In this document: piece by piece, positions 31,201-41,559 of the stretch
Layout: each line of letters begins with the position of its first letter
How positions within the stretch are numbered: position 1 is the stretch's first letter
Assembly: GCF_040958095.1 (NCBI RefSeq)
Contig: NC_091188.1
Span: 6,330,716-6,394,715 of the forward strand
From: Procambarus clarkii
Taxonomy: Eukaryota > Arthropoda > Malacostraca > Decapoda > Cambaridae
Reading direction: 5' to 3'
Length of the DNA stretch: 64,000 nt
Position numbers and translations under genes: made by a program
The notes under the pieces: generated by a model
What the model saw: only the letters and a program-made list of their open reading frames with translations
Told to the model about the DNA's origin: nothing
Databases searched by the model: none

Positions 31201-34200
31201 ATATACTGCATATATTATTTTTTTTTACAGGGGAATACTTAATAATGTCAACTCGCAAAAGTTCAGAGCTGAAAACAAGATTTTTGTGGCAGAGGGTCAT
31301 CGCATTGCAAAGGAAGCGCTAGATGCTGGTGTTACTCCTGAAGCTATCTACTTTAGTCGACTCAGTGATCTTGCTCATCTGAAATCTGGACCCTCTGATT
31401 TTGGATTAAAAGAACTTGAGGAACTAAATAAATTGCCTCTCTTCAAGACCCCTTACAAGACACTGCAGATGTGGTCCTCGCTTTCAACTTGTCCTGGCAT
31501 TTTGGGTATGAGCCACATTTAATGATTTAAATGCAATCTATTTTCTATACAAAGTTTATGGATGTGGCTATTAATGATAGCAATTTATTACAAAAAAATG
31601 TTTGGAGGAATTTACATTTACGGTACAGTATATAGATGCATTAAGGTGGAATACCTATTTTTTAAATCCCACTTGATACACAGTATTTTGTAACTTAATA
31701 GTGGTTTACATAGACAAACTTAGGCAAATACTAAATACTTGAAGATGCACATTATTAAAGTCATTATTGCTTTATTCATTCTTAGTCCCCTAACCCATAA
31801 GTTGTGGAGATTGTAATATTAAGTTTTCTGTGTTTGACCACTGGATCATATTAAATTTTACCCTTTTGCGAGCAACCTATGGCATTTAGGTTGAGTGTTA
31901 CCTTCTAAATGCTATTTTGGAGGGCCTTCATAATAGCTTTCCAAGCTTATGTGGTAGTATAGCCAAGCTTTAAGAAGCACACAAAGTCTACGAGACTCCA
32001 GGACCAAAATTGTCATTTTCTATAAGGCAAAAGAGGCTTAGGAGTCAAAAAATCGATGCAAAACCAAGAAAAATCCTACCTAGAAAGGTTGGACAAAATA
32101 AAACAAAAGCTACGGCTTGGCAGAAAGGAGCTGAAAGGAGCCGAGGCAAAAAGGGAAATAATCATTTCTGTGGGGTCGGCAAGCAACCTTAAGGATGTGC
32201 GGACCCACAATTGGAATATGGTTCAGGTTATACAGGGGTCCTGAACGGCAGCCTATTTCACATACCTAGTGTTGTCATAGACACATCACTCTGCTGGGGA
32301 CCATTGAGTGACTGCTATTTCCAGCTAAGTAGTGTTGGCTATCCCTAGAACAGCTGTTCCAATATGTTCCAAAGGCCAAGGCAAACCAACCTACCCCAAG
32401 CCCAGAACCACAAATGCACAGATCAGATTAGACCTTAGACCAAGGCAAACAGCCTATGAATCTCCATACACACTGCAAAAAAATGAGCTCAAGAAAATAA
32501 CCACATGAAGCACTTGAAAGCAAACAAGGAAGTCAAAAGTAAATAACATACGTGCCTTAGGCATGTACGTTATTTATTTGTTCAAAGAAAATTGGCATGC
32601 TCTAACCATACCAATTTGTATGTAACATTAATTGCTCTAATTAAATTTAGAAGCTAGAGTGTTGTCCTACACTTTCGTTGTAACGTTTCACTTGTGATCC
32701 CAACTCTCGTAGCTTCTCTTCCATTGAATTACAAATGAATGACCATTGCATGTATTTATATAGTGAGAGGCATAACCAAATACATTTCTTATGTTATAAT
32801 ATTTGTTAATTGTTTATTATTTGGTGTGTACATTGCAGGTGTTTTCAAGCAACCAGAATGTAAACAAATTCATCATACTTCCCAGAATCTTCCATTAACT
32901 GTAATCCTTGATGAAATCCGAGAACCTGGAAACATAGGTGGAATTCTACGTACAGTCGCATCAGTTGGAGTTGATCATGTAATTCTTACAAAAGGTATGC
33001 AAGAGATTATATTTGACAGTTTGTGCAAAATGAGTAAACTGTGACAGTTTTGACAGTTTATTTATAAATAAATAAATATATCTCATGATTGAGCCCAATC
33101 TCATTGGGCTATCATGGTGACATCACAACCATTGCATACTCTTGCATTGATTTCAAAGCTTTCATTAAATACTCCATTAGCTCTCATTCATATAATACTC
33201 TTTGCATAAAAGTTTTTCAAAGCATTTTATAACCTTTATCAAACTCAGTGAATGCTCAATACTCTTCAGGTACCCTTATGTTTTTCACTTTTTTATATGC
33301 TTTCACCAAGTCCATATATGCCATAACCACCTCATAATCTTTCTTGTATGTTTTTTCTAATAGCTGTCTAGGTACAATTATATGATCCATGATACTGCTT
33401 TCATTATGAAAGTCACTTTGTTTATCACCAGCTAAATTCTTAGGAATTTTTTGTACTCTTCTAGTTGTTATTGCCAAACTCTTTGACCACTTCACTTGGT
33501 AAACTAATTCTTCTATACCATAGTTCTTACATCAGCTAATCACACATTTATTTATATACTGAATGAAGCTACAATGAGAAATATTTTCCATCATCTTGCA
33601 CACAACCATTTTGTGATGCTTTCAGACAAATGATCCACTTCTGTTGCATTCTTTTCTCTCTGCTGTATTTCGTAATTGTTTTATTTGCCTCATCAGTGTT
33701 TAAAATATGGTGGATTGGCAAGTGCCATTTACTAAATCTTAAGGCAACTCTTTCTTTAATGGTTCCATGTCCTCTCTGGGCCGATGCTTCACCTTCCACC
33801 TCTTTTTGGACGGAGACATAGGCCTTCTGTATGGAATCGGCTGAATGTGCATGGAAAATAACAATGAAGCTGAATACCACCCACCAATGAACCTGGATAG
33901 GGAAGGGATGGGGAAAGGACCAGGGAGCCACTGAGGCCCAATGAGAATTTTAAGTTTTTCTTTATTATGCACCCCATACCCATCCTGTGGGCGGTGGTGG
34001 AATGGGTTACAGAGAAAGAAGTATTTTATTACATTCAACTTTGTATATTTGCTGAAGTCACTCTAAAATTAGATGTACGGCTTTGCTCTTGGACTACCTA
34101 TTTCTTGTGAAAAAGATTTTTAAATAGCAAGTGTTTATAAACCACAGTTTATGTATTGAATGTTTTATAGTTTAATTTAATTATAGCAGTTGTCTTGATG

Positions 34201-35043
34201 CAGCATCATAACATGTGCAACACCAGTTATTATACTGCAATTATTGTACTAAAACATTGCTGAATATACCTTCACATAATAATATTTATATGAGGGTGTA
34301 CAGTTATCCATGCCCATTTTATGGTACAGTATAATGTAGTATGAAAAATACAAGCTTGCACTTGAATTCTGTGGTGCAAGTCATATAATTTTGTTTTTTT
34401 TCTAGGATGCTGTGATCCATGGGAATCCAAGGTTTTGCGAGCAGCATGTGGAGCACATTTTCGGCTGAAGCTAACATGCAAAGTAACCTGGGACATCATG
34501 AAGAGTTATATTCCTGACAGTACTCCACTCTTGTTAGCTGATGTGTGTCGAGACCAAAAAGATCTTAATACTATAAGTGAGAGTGAAAATGTACAGCAAC
34601 AACAAGACTTGGCAGTTGAACCGTCGACTAAAAAACAAGAGTCTGTAGTTTATGATGATGAAATGGTAAGCTCATATGAAATGGACAGTGACGGAAGCAA
34701 ATTTATTATTGATTCGAGTTATGTTGATGAAGAACATCTTTCTAATTATAAAAATGTGAAACTTCCTGTCCATTATTATGACGAACCAGAAATTACTCGG
34801 ATGATCAACGGCATGAGACTCGGTGCCTGTATTATTATTGGTGGGGAGACTGGCCTCAGCAATGCTGCCAAGAAATTCTCGTATTGTAATGGAGGTATTC
34901 AAATCGCAGTTCCAGTGGCCAATGGTATGGACAGTTTAAACACAAGTGTTGCTGCAGGTATTATTCTCTATGAAATTCAAAAGCAGTATCGTCAGCATTA
35001 CCTGCATCGGCAAAATATTGCGACCAATGAAAGGTCTTCGTGA
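28029..35043 (+). CDS. MRM3: rRNA methyltransferase 3, mitochondrial (five exons)
   Basis: SPOUT-family 2'-O-ribose methyltransferase. In human cells MRM3 methylates a guanosine of the mitochondrial 16S rRNA peptidyl-transferase region. The coding join is 28,029-28,212, 29,563-29,683, 31,231-31,505, 32,839-32,994 and 34,406-35,043: 1,374 nt, 457 aa, with all introns GT-AG (phases 1, 2, 1, 1). The N-terminus (MFTFRVQLCALVKDSIQASR) is basic and lacks early acidic residues, as expected of a mitochondrial presequence. A substrate-binding domain follows (about residues 105-200, FVAEGHRIAKEAL, IYFSRL, CPGILGVF). SPOUT motif 1 is LDEIREPGNIGGILRT (217-232), motif 2 is IIIGGETGLS (388-397), and motif 3 is IAVPVANGMDSLNTSVAAG (411-429). 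An acidic insert of about 100 residues separates motifs 1 and 2; the human protein has a similar one. The human protein has about 420 aa. No stop or frameshift is seen, so it appears intact. Confidence 0.93.
28213..29562 (+). other. MRM3 intron 1
   Basis: GT-AG intron of 1,350 bp. Contains a short TG run at 28,320-28,350 and nothing else recognised. Confidence 0.75.
29563..29683 (+). CDS. MRM3: MRM3 exon 2
   Basis: Acceptor TTTATTTGCAG/AATC. Encodes SRPKKELNSHEVYSESSKKS, then WNIVNEIQYTHLAKAK, and ends at ATAAG/GTAAAAG, phase 2. Too short to stand out as an open frame; identified by phase fit with exons 1 and 3. Confidence 0.82.
29909..30134 (-). mobile_element. tRNA-like SINE, left arm of an inverted pair in MRM3 intron 2
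   Basis: On the minus strand the head reads TAGCTCAGTCGATTAAGGCA (A box) and, after TGTCTGGGATGCTC, GGTTCGAATCC (B box). The element ends GGCCCTTGTGGATTTGTTCA. It pairs with 30,182-30,408. A diverged copy lies at 61,330-61,625. Confidence 0.75.
30182..30408 (+). mobile_element. tRNA-like SINE, right arm of an inverted pair in MRM3 intron 2
   Basis: Complementary to 29,909-30,134 over about 226 bp with few differences, and a loop of about 47 bp. The tRNA-like region is 30,312-30,388. The anticodon loop lacks the universal U33, so it is not a working tRNA. The flanking word TTGATGCATCACGTTAGTGT occurs after both arms. Confidence 0.8.
31231..31505 (+). CDS. MRM3: MRM3 exon 3
   Basis: Acceptor TTTTTTACAG/GGGAAT, donor ATTTTGG/GTATGA. 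Encodes the substrate-binding domain (KFRAENKIFVAEGHRI, SLSTCPGILG), aligning well with human MRM3 (LLEGRRLISDALKAG, LVTPQGIMG). Confidence 0.92.
32839..32994 (+). CDS. MRM3: MRM3 exon 4
   Basis: Acceptor ACATTGCAG/GTGTT, donor ACAAAAG/GTATGC. Encodes the linker and SPOUT motif 1 (REPGNIGGILRT) to VILTKG. Confidence 0.92.
33240..33500 (-). mobile_element. Non-LTR reverse transcriptase scrap in MRM3 intron 4
   Basis: The minus strand encodes MDHIIVPRQLLEKTYKKDYE, then VVMAYMDLVKAYKKV, matching the reverse transcriptase finger/palm motif (RQ...EK...FIDLEKAYDxV) with the catalytic-region Asp-Leu kept. A short fragment of a family different from the CR1 copies. Confidence 0.6.
33765..34015. repeat. 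Dispersed repeat fragments in MRM3 intron 4
   Basis: 33,955-34,010 (TTTATTATGCACCCCATACC, CCTGTGGGCGGTGG) repeats the start of the block at 1,400. The rest of the segment is unrecognised. Confidence 0.5.
34406..35043 (+). CDS. MRM3: MRM3 exon 5 (terminal)
   Basis: Acceptor TTTTTTTCTAG/GATGC. Encodes CCDPWESKVLRAACGAHF, the acidic insert, motifs 2 and 3, and the stop TGA at 35,041-35,043. Confidence 0.93.
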
Positions 35044-35622
35044 AAATTTGCTTCTCAATTAAGGTTTTAAGGGAAAAAAAAAAAAATTGTATTTTTTGAA
35101 AAAGTATTCTCTACATAATTTCTTGGTGACCTTATAAGTGTATGTGTTACTAAGGGCCATATATACATTTGTAAAAGCATATACTGTATACAGCATATGT
35201 ATATGTATGTATTTATGTGTATATATAATTTTATACTTTGGATCAGTGCAGGCAATTGCATCAATTGCTACATTTTTATGGAATATGAATATACAGTATT
35301 TCTGGCAGTAACTTATAACATTCTAAAAATTAAGAGAACATAATTTTAGCACATTGAACATTGTATGAAATAAGTATAAAGCATGCATATAGGTAGCTAT
35401 GCTGACTAGATGCTCATATGCTACTATTGACGAGTCTTGCTCCAGTATCAAGTTCTTAATGTAAGTAAAAGTAAATTTTGTAATTTCACACCAACTTAAT
35501 TCACAATGTTTTCTTATTGTCCATCTGACCCACCCCCTCTGTATGTCTGTCCATATTTTTTTTATGCCATATTTACCAATATTTTGTTAATTCAAGTGTA
35601 AGTTATATTTGCTTATTCCCAT
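35044..35622. other. MRM3 3' flank
   Basis: A-rich, T-rich 3' region with a run of 13 A at 35,074-35,086. I see no canonical AATAAA close to the stop. No other gene. Confidence 0.45.
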
Positions 35623-35624
35623 TA

Positions 35625-36558
35625 CAGGGGTACCTCAGTTTAAGAATTTAATCCGTTCCTGGAGACGGCTTGTAACCCAAAAATTTGTTAACCGAAGCTA
35701 ATTTCCTCGTAAAAAATAATGGGAAATGAATTAATCCATTCCTAACTACCCAAAAACTTCACTTCAAACTAAATTGTATACCTAAGTCATCCAAATCTAC
35801 ACTGCAAAAGCATGTTCAAGTTATTACTTACCCTTGCTGATGACTCCTGTTGGTGTATGGAAGATGGTGAGGAGGGGGGAGGAGGAGAGGTGTTACTGTT
35901 TTGAAGGGAAGTTCCCTTTCCATTATAACATCAAGCAGTAAAGATTTTTCTGGAGTGCACTCTGGCACATTTTGCCTGCATACCACTAGGTCCTGGTTGT
36001 GGCTCACTGCTTGATTTTCTCACAACGAAACGATCCATTGAAGATTGTTTTTCCCCTTCTTTGCAACACTTGTCTGTAGTAAGACATCACCTTGTCATTT
36101 AAAAGGTCAGTGCAACGACCTGCTACAGCTTTATCTGGGTGAGTTTTTTCAACAAAACTTTGCAGTTCTTCCCATATTTCACACATTTTCTTAATGAGGA
36201 AGGGACATCCTCTACTGTCTCTGCTCACAACTATTTTCTTAGGTTGAACCTAACCACTGGCTTTCTTGGGACCCATAGCGAGATATATAATAACAACTTT
36301 TGTGCTCAAATGGCCAAAAATACGAAAAAAAACTGTAAATCCTTGTAAAGAATTCAGGTGGGATAGTCACTGGGCGTGAGGCACTGGTAAATTGAGGTGC
36401 GATCGCTGTGCCACCATGCGCTAGGTCAGCCCGTACGCATATCAACAAACTCGTAACCAGATGCAATGCTCGTATCCCGATGCAAATTTTCCAAACAAAT
36501 CGAGCTTGTAACCCGAAAAACTCGTAAATAGGGACGCTCGTAACCCGAGGTTCCACTG
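35625..36558 (-). mobile_element. Tigger/pogo-type DNA transposon, internally deleted
   Basis: 934 bp with terminal inverted repeats (left CAGGGGTACCTCAGTTTAAG, right complement CAGTGGAACCTCGGGTTACG) and TA on both sides, as in Tc1/mariner-type insertions. The minus strand at 36,228-36,004 encodes FVEKTHPDKAVAGRCTDLLN, then DKVMSYYRQVLQRRGK, which resembles the C-terminal end of Tigger-like transposases. The catalytic DDE core is absent. Confidence 0.8.
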
Positions 36559-36560
36559 TA

Positions 36561-37595
36561 TTTGGTAAATATTGTACAGTTTAGCATCCAAAATGGTTGG
36601 GTTTAAGCCAATCGTAAATCAATTTCAGATATTGTATAATTCTTGGTAAGTGTTACCCCTTCATGCAAGCTTAACATGACATGGCTTTTCAAATGTTATT
36701 TGATTTACCCAAGAAGTTTGTTATATTTACATTGATTAATTCTTTTTAATATTGATAGATTCATTATTATACAAAATAATCTTTTATTAATTAACTTAAC
36801 AAGTGGGAATAATTGCACGAGTGAATGGGAGTAATGTCTTGAGAGCTAATGTACTCGACCAAATTTTTCCACTTAACCTCCACACATTAAAAATTGTACT
36901 AAGCAAACTCGTTAAGTTATTTCATTATGTATAAAGAAAAAATATGTTAGAAATACAATCTTTGCACGATAAATTATGTAAGTGCAGTAAAACATTAAAA
37001 ACTAGACGCTGTTAGTGGTGACACGAGTCGTCGTCTTCTCTCTTTGGCCCTCTGCTTCCCCTCACCAATAGATGGCAGTTTGCACTCCATAAGAAATATT
37101 CTGTAAGCACCCATTCCTAGCTATTTCACTGTAAATAAATATGAAATGGTATTTAATTTTGTTTATATTGCCCAAAAAATTGGTTTTGAGTGTACAGTAC
37201 TGTATATGAGAAACACATTTCTGAATATACCGTAAGAGCTTGATACTTCGGATTCCAGTAACCCAAATCTTGGAGTAATTCGTCAGAATTCACACTTGTG
37301 TTTTTTACCCTTTTTGGGCCTTTTAACCCAAATGAGGATTTGTATTTTTGTGATATACAGAATGAGAAACTAAATGTATTTAAGTACCAATGTTTTACTT
37401 TGTAACTCGTAGCCAATTTGGGTTACCACAATTTTGTCATTGATTGGTGAAAAAAATGTGGTGACTTATGCCCATAACACATTAAAACTTTCCTAGTCAA
37501 CTTTCGTAACCATGTGATCTCTTCCCTTGCATGGTTCTACAGTGCTGCTCTGGTACTGAAAGATTTTCTTTGTGTTTGCTGTAATAGAATTTTTT
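36561..37595. other. Unrecognised intergenic DNA
   Basis: AT-rich, with no gene or repeat recognised in about 1 kb. Confidence 0.45.
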
Positions 37596-37607
37596 TTTTT
37601 GCTAAGA

Positions 37608-38820
37608 CCATGTCTGGTAGCAGCAGCAGTTGGCTTGGAGCAGTTAAAAGAAAGCAATTTATGCTATCCAGTAAAGATAAGCTACGAGTGGTTAAATTTT
37701 GAGAAAAATGGCTGCTCCGCTGTGTCTGCAAGGATTTTGTTCTAGGCACAAGTACCAATTCTGATGTAAGAAAATGTTAACATTATATATACATACAATA
37801 AATAACTACTGGTGAGAGTTGAGGGAACAAGCACTAGCAGAAGTTGTAATAGAAAAGCCTTGAAGCCTTCATAAAATGCACAATTGGTTGAGGATGTGTA
37901 TAAATGGTTTGCACAGCATCACCCAGTGGTGATGTCTGGAAGCTCCTACTGAAGCCAGTCCTTTTATCTATTTTTATTTTACCCACAAGCACTCGGGTGG
38001 AAGGGCAAAGTGGTCCTACACCTTACGTCCCAACTTCAGAAACACACAAATCACATTAACGTAATATATACTGTATATCGATGAGAAAATTCACTCTGAC
38101 TATAGGTGGGTGCGAACCTTTCACCCAAGTGCTTGTGGGTCATACGTAGAAACTTGTACTGGCTTCAGTAGGGGCCTCCAGACTTTGTGATTTCAGTAGG
38201 AAACCAGTTGTATGACTTTTACAAGTTAGCGGTGGTCTAGTGGTCGAGTAGAGTATGCTACTGCAATTCCGGGTCATAGGTTTGTGCCTACCTATAGTCC
38301 CAGTGGATTTTCTCATTGATATATATTACGTTAATATGACGTGTGTGTTTTTGATCAAGAGGAAGATTATAGGTGAAAAATTGAGTACAGATATGAGCAG
38401 GGCTGAGCCATTCAAAAATTAATTTAGAATGTTCCTTTTTGCTAACAATCTATATCGGCATCAAATCTATAATGATGATGAAACAGTCGGTACTGAAGGA
38501 GATTGCCTGAAAAAGCTAGCTCCGAGGAGTGAGGCAAGTGTGCCAGGGCATAAAGTGAATGAGGACAGGCTGTTGGCAATGATGTGAAACACAGCAGGTG
38601 TCACACACATGACCATGTGTGCAATTGTTTAGTAAATCTAAAAAGCAATAGCATTAAATCATTGTTTGAACAATCTGTGAAATATTATAGCTCAAAGAAT
38701 ACGTGGGTTACACAGGAGATCTTTCTTTCATGGTTTCATTATGTTTTTTTATAAGGAATATTGTGACCATCACATCAAGAAACAGAATGAGGCCAAGCGA
38801 AGTTTGGGCTTAGCTTATGC
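37608..38820 (+). pseudogene. Tigger/pogo-type transposase relic
   Basis: Plus-strand pieces in order. 37,608-37,770 encodes KRKQFMLSSKDKLRVVK and LGTSTNSDVRK-like text, the CENP-B/Tigger helix-turn-helix start. 38,400-38,620 encodes LYRHQIYNDDETV and SVPGHKVNEDRLLAMM, around the first catalytic Asp. 38,640-38,760 encodes VKYYSSKNTWVTQEIFLSWF. In-frame stops occur in each piece (for example after RVVKF and after LLAMM), and the third catalytic block is not found. A foreign segment (about 37,960-38,375) splits it. The gene is dead. Confidence 0.75.
37960..38375. mobile_element. SINE-like insertion in the Tigger relic
   Basis: Contains an inverted pair (CACAAGCACTCGGGTG / CACCCAAGTGCTTGTG; TACTGAAGCCAGT / ACTGGCTTCAGTA) and a tRNA-like head at 38,225-38,300 (GCGGTGGTCTAGTGGTCGAG). 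It ends near TTGATATATATTACGTTAAT, which is repeated in inverted form at 38,055. Confidence 0.55.
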
Positions 38821-38852
38821 TTGATCACGCCCATATTGACACCTTAACCTAT

Positions 38853-38960
38853 TTTGAGAAAATTCCTATTTTGAATGAACAGCATATTAAAATTTATGAA
38901 TGTGTCTTTGGGTTCGACCGCTGGATGGAATGAAGTTGTCCTGAGAATGGGTTGCAGTGG
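38853..38960 (+). repeat. Dispersed ~115-bp repeat, copy 2
   Basis: GAGAAAATTCCTATTTTGAA to GGTTCGACCGCTGGATGGAA and GAATGGGTTG; the same family as 26,760. Confidence 0.75.
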
Positions 38961-38964
38961 GCAG

Positions 38965-39380
38965 AAGACCATACAGGTAAGGTAATTATCAGAAGGCATT
39001 AAGCCAGTATGACTAGACATAAAGTTAGCAGAGATCAATATCAGTCATAAACTGTTATGTGGGATTATTATTTTTGTTAACGTGGGTGTTTGTGTGTCTC
39101 ATAGAGTATCTTTGGTACATTCCTTTAAGGATAATGGTGTGAGACTCCAATTAGCTTTCCCAACTGTCTCATATCACCTTTTATTTTTAATTCTCTGCTA
39201 CTGCCTGTCTCTGACCCCTGACGTAACGACATCTCTGTCTGGTCTTGTCCATTCTTTTCCCCAAGAGTGACGTGACCAATTAGAGTTGTCTCCAGATGAG
39301 TTTTGTTTCTCATTGTTAGATTCCCCATCTGTGTGAAACCTAACTCTCCCCCTCAATCATCCTCTGGCCTCAAGCAACCC
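38965..39380. other. Unrecognised DNA
   Basis: No gene or repeat recognised. Confidence 0.4.
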
Positions 39381-39384
39381 AACT

Positions 39385-39745
39385 TTAGTAAGCTTTCATA
39401 AATTTAATATTTCCCAAGCCTTGCAAGCTTTCATAAACTAAATAAGCTTTCCCAAAGCTATAAGTATTCCCAAGCTTAGTAAGCCTTTGATAAGTTTAAA
39501 AAAGCTTTCTGAAACTTATTTATTGTATTAAGTATTGGGCTTATGAAGCTTATTAGGATTATGAAAGCTTGAGAAATTGTGTTAAGCTTATAACTTACAG
39601 CTTATTTGAGTTTTAGCTTTATAAAAGTTTGCTCATTAAACCGATGAAAAAAACTTACTGACATTTAAAAAGCTTGCTAAACTTGGGAAAACTTACTAAG
39701 TTTGGGAAAGTTGGTTAAGTTTGGGAAGCTTATTACGCTCTAACT
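39385..39745. repeat. AAGCTT-rich degenerate repeat block
   Basis: The word AAGCTT and its neighbours (AAGCTTTCATAAA, AAGCTTTCCCAAAGC, AAACTTGGGAAAAC) recur every 20-40 bases, in both orientations, over 360 bp. A worn short-period satellite. Confidence 0.7.
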
Positions 39746-39892
39746 TATTACGCTCATAACTAAATAGTTCAAAATCTATGTAAATCAATATCCATTGAAA
39801 TTACCAAGAAAATATAGCATAAATAAAAAAATATACAGAAGTAAAAATCCAATTATATTCCAGCTAGAAAATAAAATATGAAAAGGCCTAAC

Positions 39893-40005
39893 AGCCAACC
39901 CGTCCTCAGACAGTCAATTCCATCCACTGATCGACCCCAAAGAAGCATTCATCAATTTTAACATGCTGTTCATTCAGAACAGGAATTTTCTCAAATATAA
40001 ATTAA
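39893..40005 (-). repeat. Dispersed ~115-bp repeat, copy 3
   Basis: Minus-strand copy of the repeat at 26,760: CAACCCGTCCTCAGACAGTC to AGGAATTTTCTCAAATATAA. Confidence 0.75.
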
Positions 40006-40014
40006 CATTTGCAG

Positions 40015-40120
40015 GCGATGAGTCACAATAACGTAGCTAAAGTAAGTTGACCAGACCACACACTAGAAGGTGAAGGGACGACGACTTTTCGGTCCGTCCT
40101 GGACCATTCTCAAGTGATTG
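40015..40120. repeat. MITE-like repeat
   Basis: GCGATGAGTCACAATAACGT, GACCAGACCACACACTAGAA, GGGACGACGACTTTTCGGTC and GGACCATTCTCAAGTGATTG, in the opposite orientation to 15,385. Confidence 0.7.
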
Positions 40121-40227
40121 ATAAATTAACATTGTTATATATTAGCATATTGGGCATATTTTGGCATTAGTTAAGTTAGATGTTTAGGTTCTGTTGGCGA
40201 TTATCTGTATTTATAGTACGTGGGTGA

Positions 40228-40395
40228 AGCATTTACACAGAGGCCACGACCTCTCCGCAGGGTGCAGTCGCACCTCCACAGATCTCTCAGTATCAGCTAA
40301 TGATACTGGTAATGACTCCAAAGGGCCACCACTTACGGGCTATTCATGCCCGTGCCACCTTTTGGGTGGCTTAATCTTCATCAATCAACCAATCA
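40228..40395 (+). mobile_element. Short SINE-like element with LINE-type tail
   Basis: Head GGGTGCAGTCGCACCTCCAC, a paired centre (CAGTATCAGCTAATGATACTG), then CTTACGGGCTATTCATGCCC and GCCACCTTTTGGGTGGC, ending in ATCAATCAACCAATCA. Same build as 11,640-11,810. Confidence 0.65.
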
Positions 40396-40514
40396 GCATT
40401 TACAGCGTTGTGGTTCAAACAAAAGTCGTCAGCAAGGCACTTGTTCAGGAAGTGATAGGACGTCATCAGTTGTGAGTCATGTGTAAACCGTTTTTAATTC
40501 ATAACAGGGGGTTT

Positions 40515-40593
40515 GGCGGGTGCATGGATCCTGGTCAAAAAAGGTGTCCAGCAGCTGGACACCCTCATAAAGACTGTCAAGCAGTATCCTCCC
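40515..40593 (+). mobile_element. RNase H LINE 3' end, left half
   Basis: CTGGTCAAAAAAGGTGTCCA and GCAGCTGGACACCCTC...AGCAGTATCCTCCC match the end of the LINE coding region at 11,985-11,915 (minus). The element stops at CCTCCC (40,588-40,593) and resumes at 53,945 after the nested insertions. Confidence 0.85.
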
Positions 40594-40778
40594 GAGTCCC
40601 GGCCGGTCCGGTTGGCCAAGCGGACATCACGCGGGACTGTGGTCCTGGGTTCGATCCTAGGCGCCAGCGAGAAACAATGGGCAGAGTTTCTTTCACCCTA
40701 TGCCCCTGTTACCTAGCAGTAAAATAGGTACCTGGGTGTTAGTCAACTGTCACGGGCTGCTTCCTGGGGATGGAGGCC
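40594..40778 (+). mobile_element. tRNA-derived SINE, left half
   Basis: Head with A box TTGGCCAAGCGG and B box GGTTCGATCC (Leu/Ser tRNA-like), then body CTGTTACCTAGCAGTAAAAT, AGGTACCTGGGTGTTAGTC and CGGGCTGCTTCCTGGGG. It is broken at GAGGCC (40,773-40,778) and resumes at 53,885. Confidence 0.8.
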
Positions 40779-40844
40779 AGTAGTAGGGTTGGCGCCACAC
40801 AGACGAATTTTTTTTTCTGGGAGAAAAATCCCCTGTGCGCCCCA

Positions 40845-40945
40845 AGGGTTTCAGGTCCAAAGGGAAAAAAGGTACCTGTGCGCCCCAAGGGTTTCAGGTA
40901 AATTTAGAATATCCCCTGTGCGCCCCAAGGGTTTTCAGGTAAATT
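40845..40945. repeat. Subterminal GC-rich direct repeats of the palindrome
   Basis: Three copies of a unit with core TGTGCGCCCCAAGGGTTT (about 40,852, 40,880 and 40,918), mirrored at 53,720-53,820. They stand out from the AT-rich arm and lie within 170 bp of each end, where transposase binding sites of other elements are found. Confidence 0.85.
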
Positions 40946-41559
40946 TTGTCAGTCGCAGATTTTAGAAGTAAGGATTTCTTATAATGAAAAATAATGGCAT
41001 ACGAGTTTGTTAAGTTCTTATGAGAAAAATAATTTCCGAGACTTAGAAGTTTGTTAAGGCCTTATGGGAGAAATTCAAATAACGTGTGTAGCACTTTAGG
41101 GCTTCCAGGAGAACTCTACGGACATATTTTACATGTTTTCAACTTACAAAATCGTCTATGTAAGCCTTAGTTATTCATATAAATTTAGAAAATCACCTGT
41201 GTAAGTCATTGTTTTCAGGGTTTCGTACATCACACCCCCCTCCCTCCCCCGTACCTCGCAATCTGTCGCCTCACCTGTGTTTACTTTACGCCCGGTCAGC
41301 CAGACCTCTTATCTTATGTTATCTTCTCATAATATCTGGACCGTCCCTCCTCTCTCTCTCTCCTTTCATTCAGTTCAACTATTTTCCAACATCGTATGTT
41401 TGCTCCTTTTCATTAAGCAAGTCAGTATGTTTGCTCCTTTTCATTAAGCAAGTCAGTTTTACACAAATAAATCATGTTAGTAAGCAAGTTCTAGCTCACG
41501 TTCCCCACCTTAGTCCCCTGTCGTATAAAGAATACTATCATTCCAATCCCTCTAAAATT

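Noticed and set aside
28029-35043. MRM3 as a processed or decayed pseudogene
   Set aside because: Introns are present, all splice sites are GT-AG with matching phases, and all SPOUT motifs are intact.
36004-36228. Independent small host gene
   Set aside because: It lies inside a TA-flanked inverted-repeat element and resembles the end of a Tigger-type transposase.
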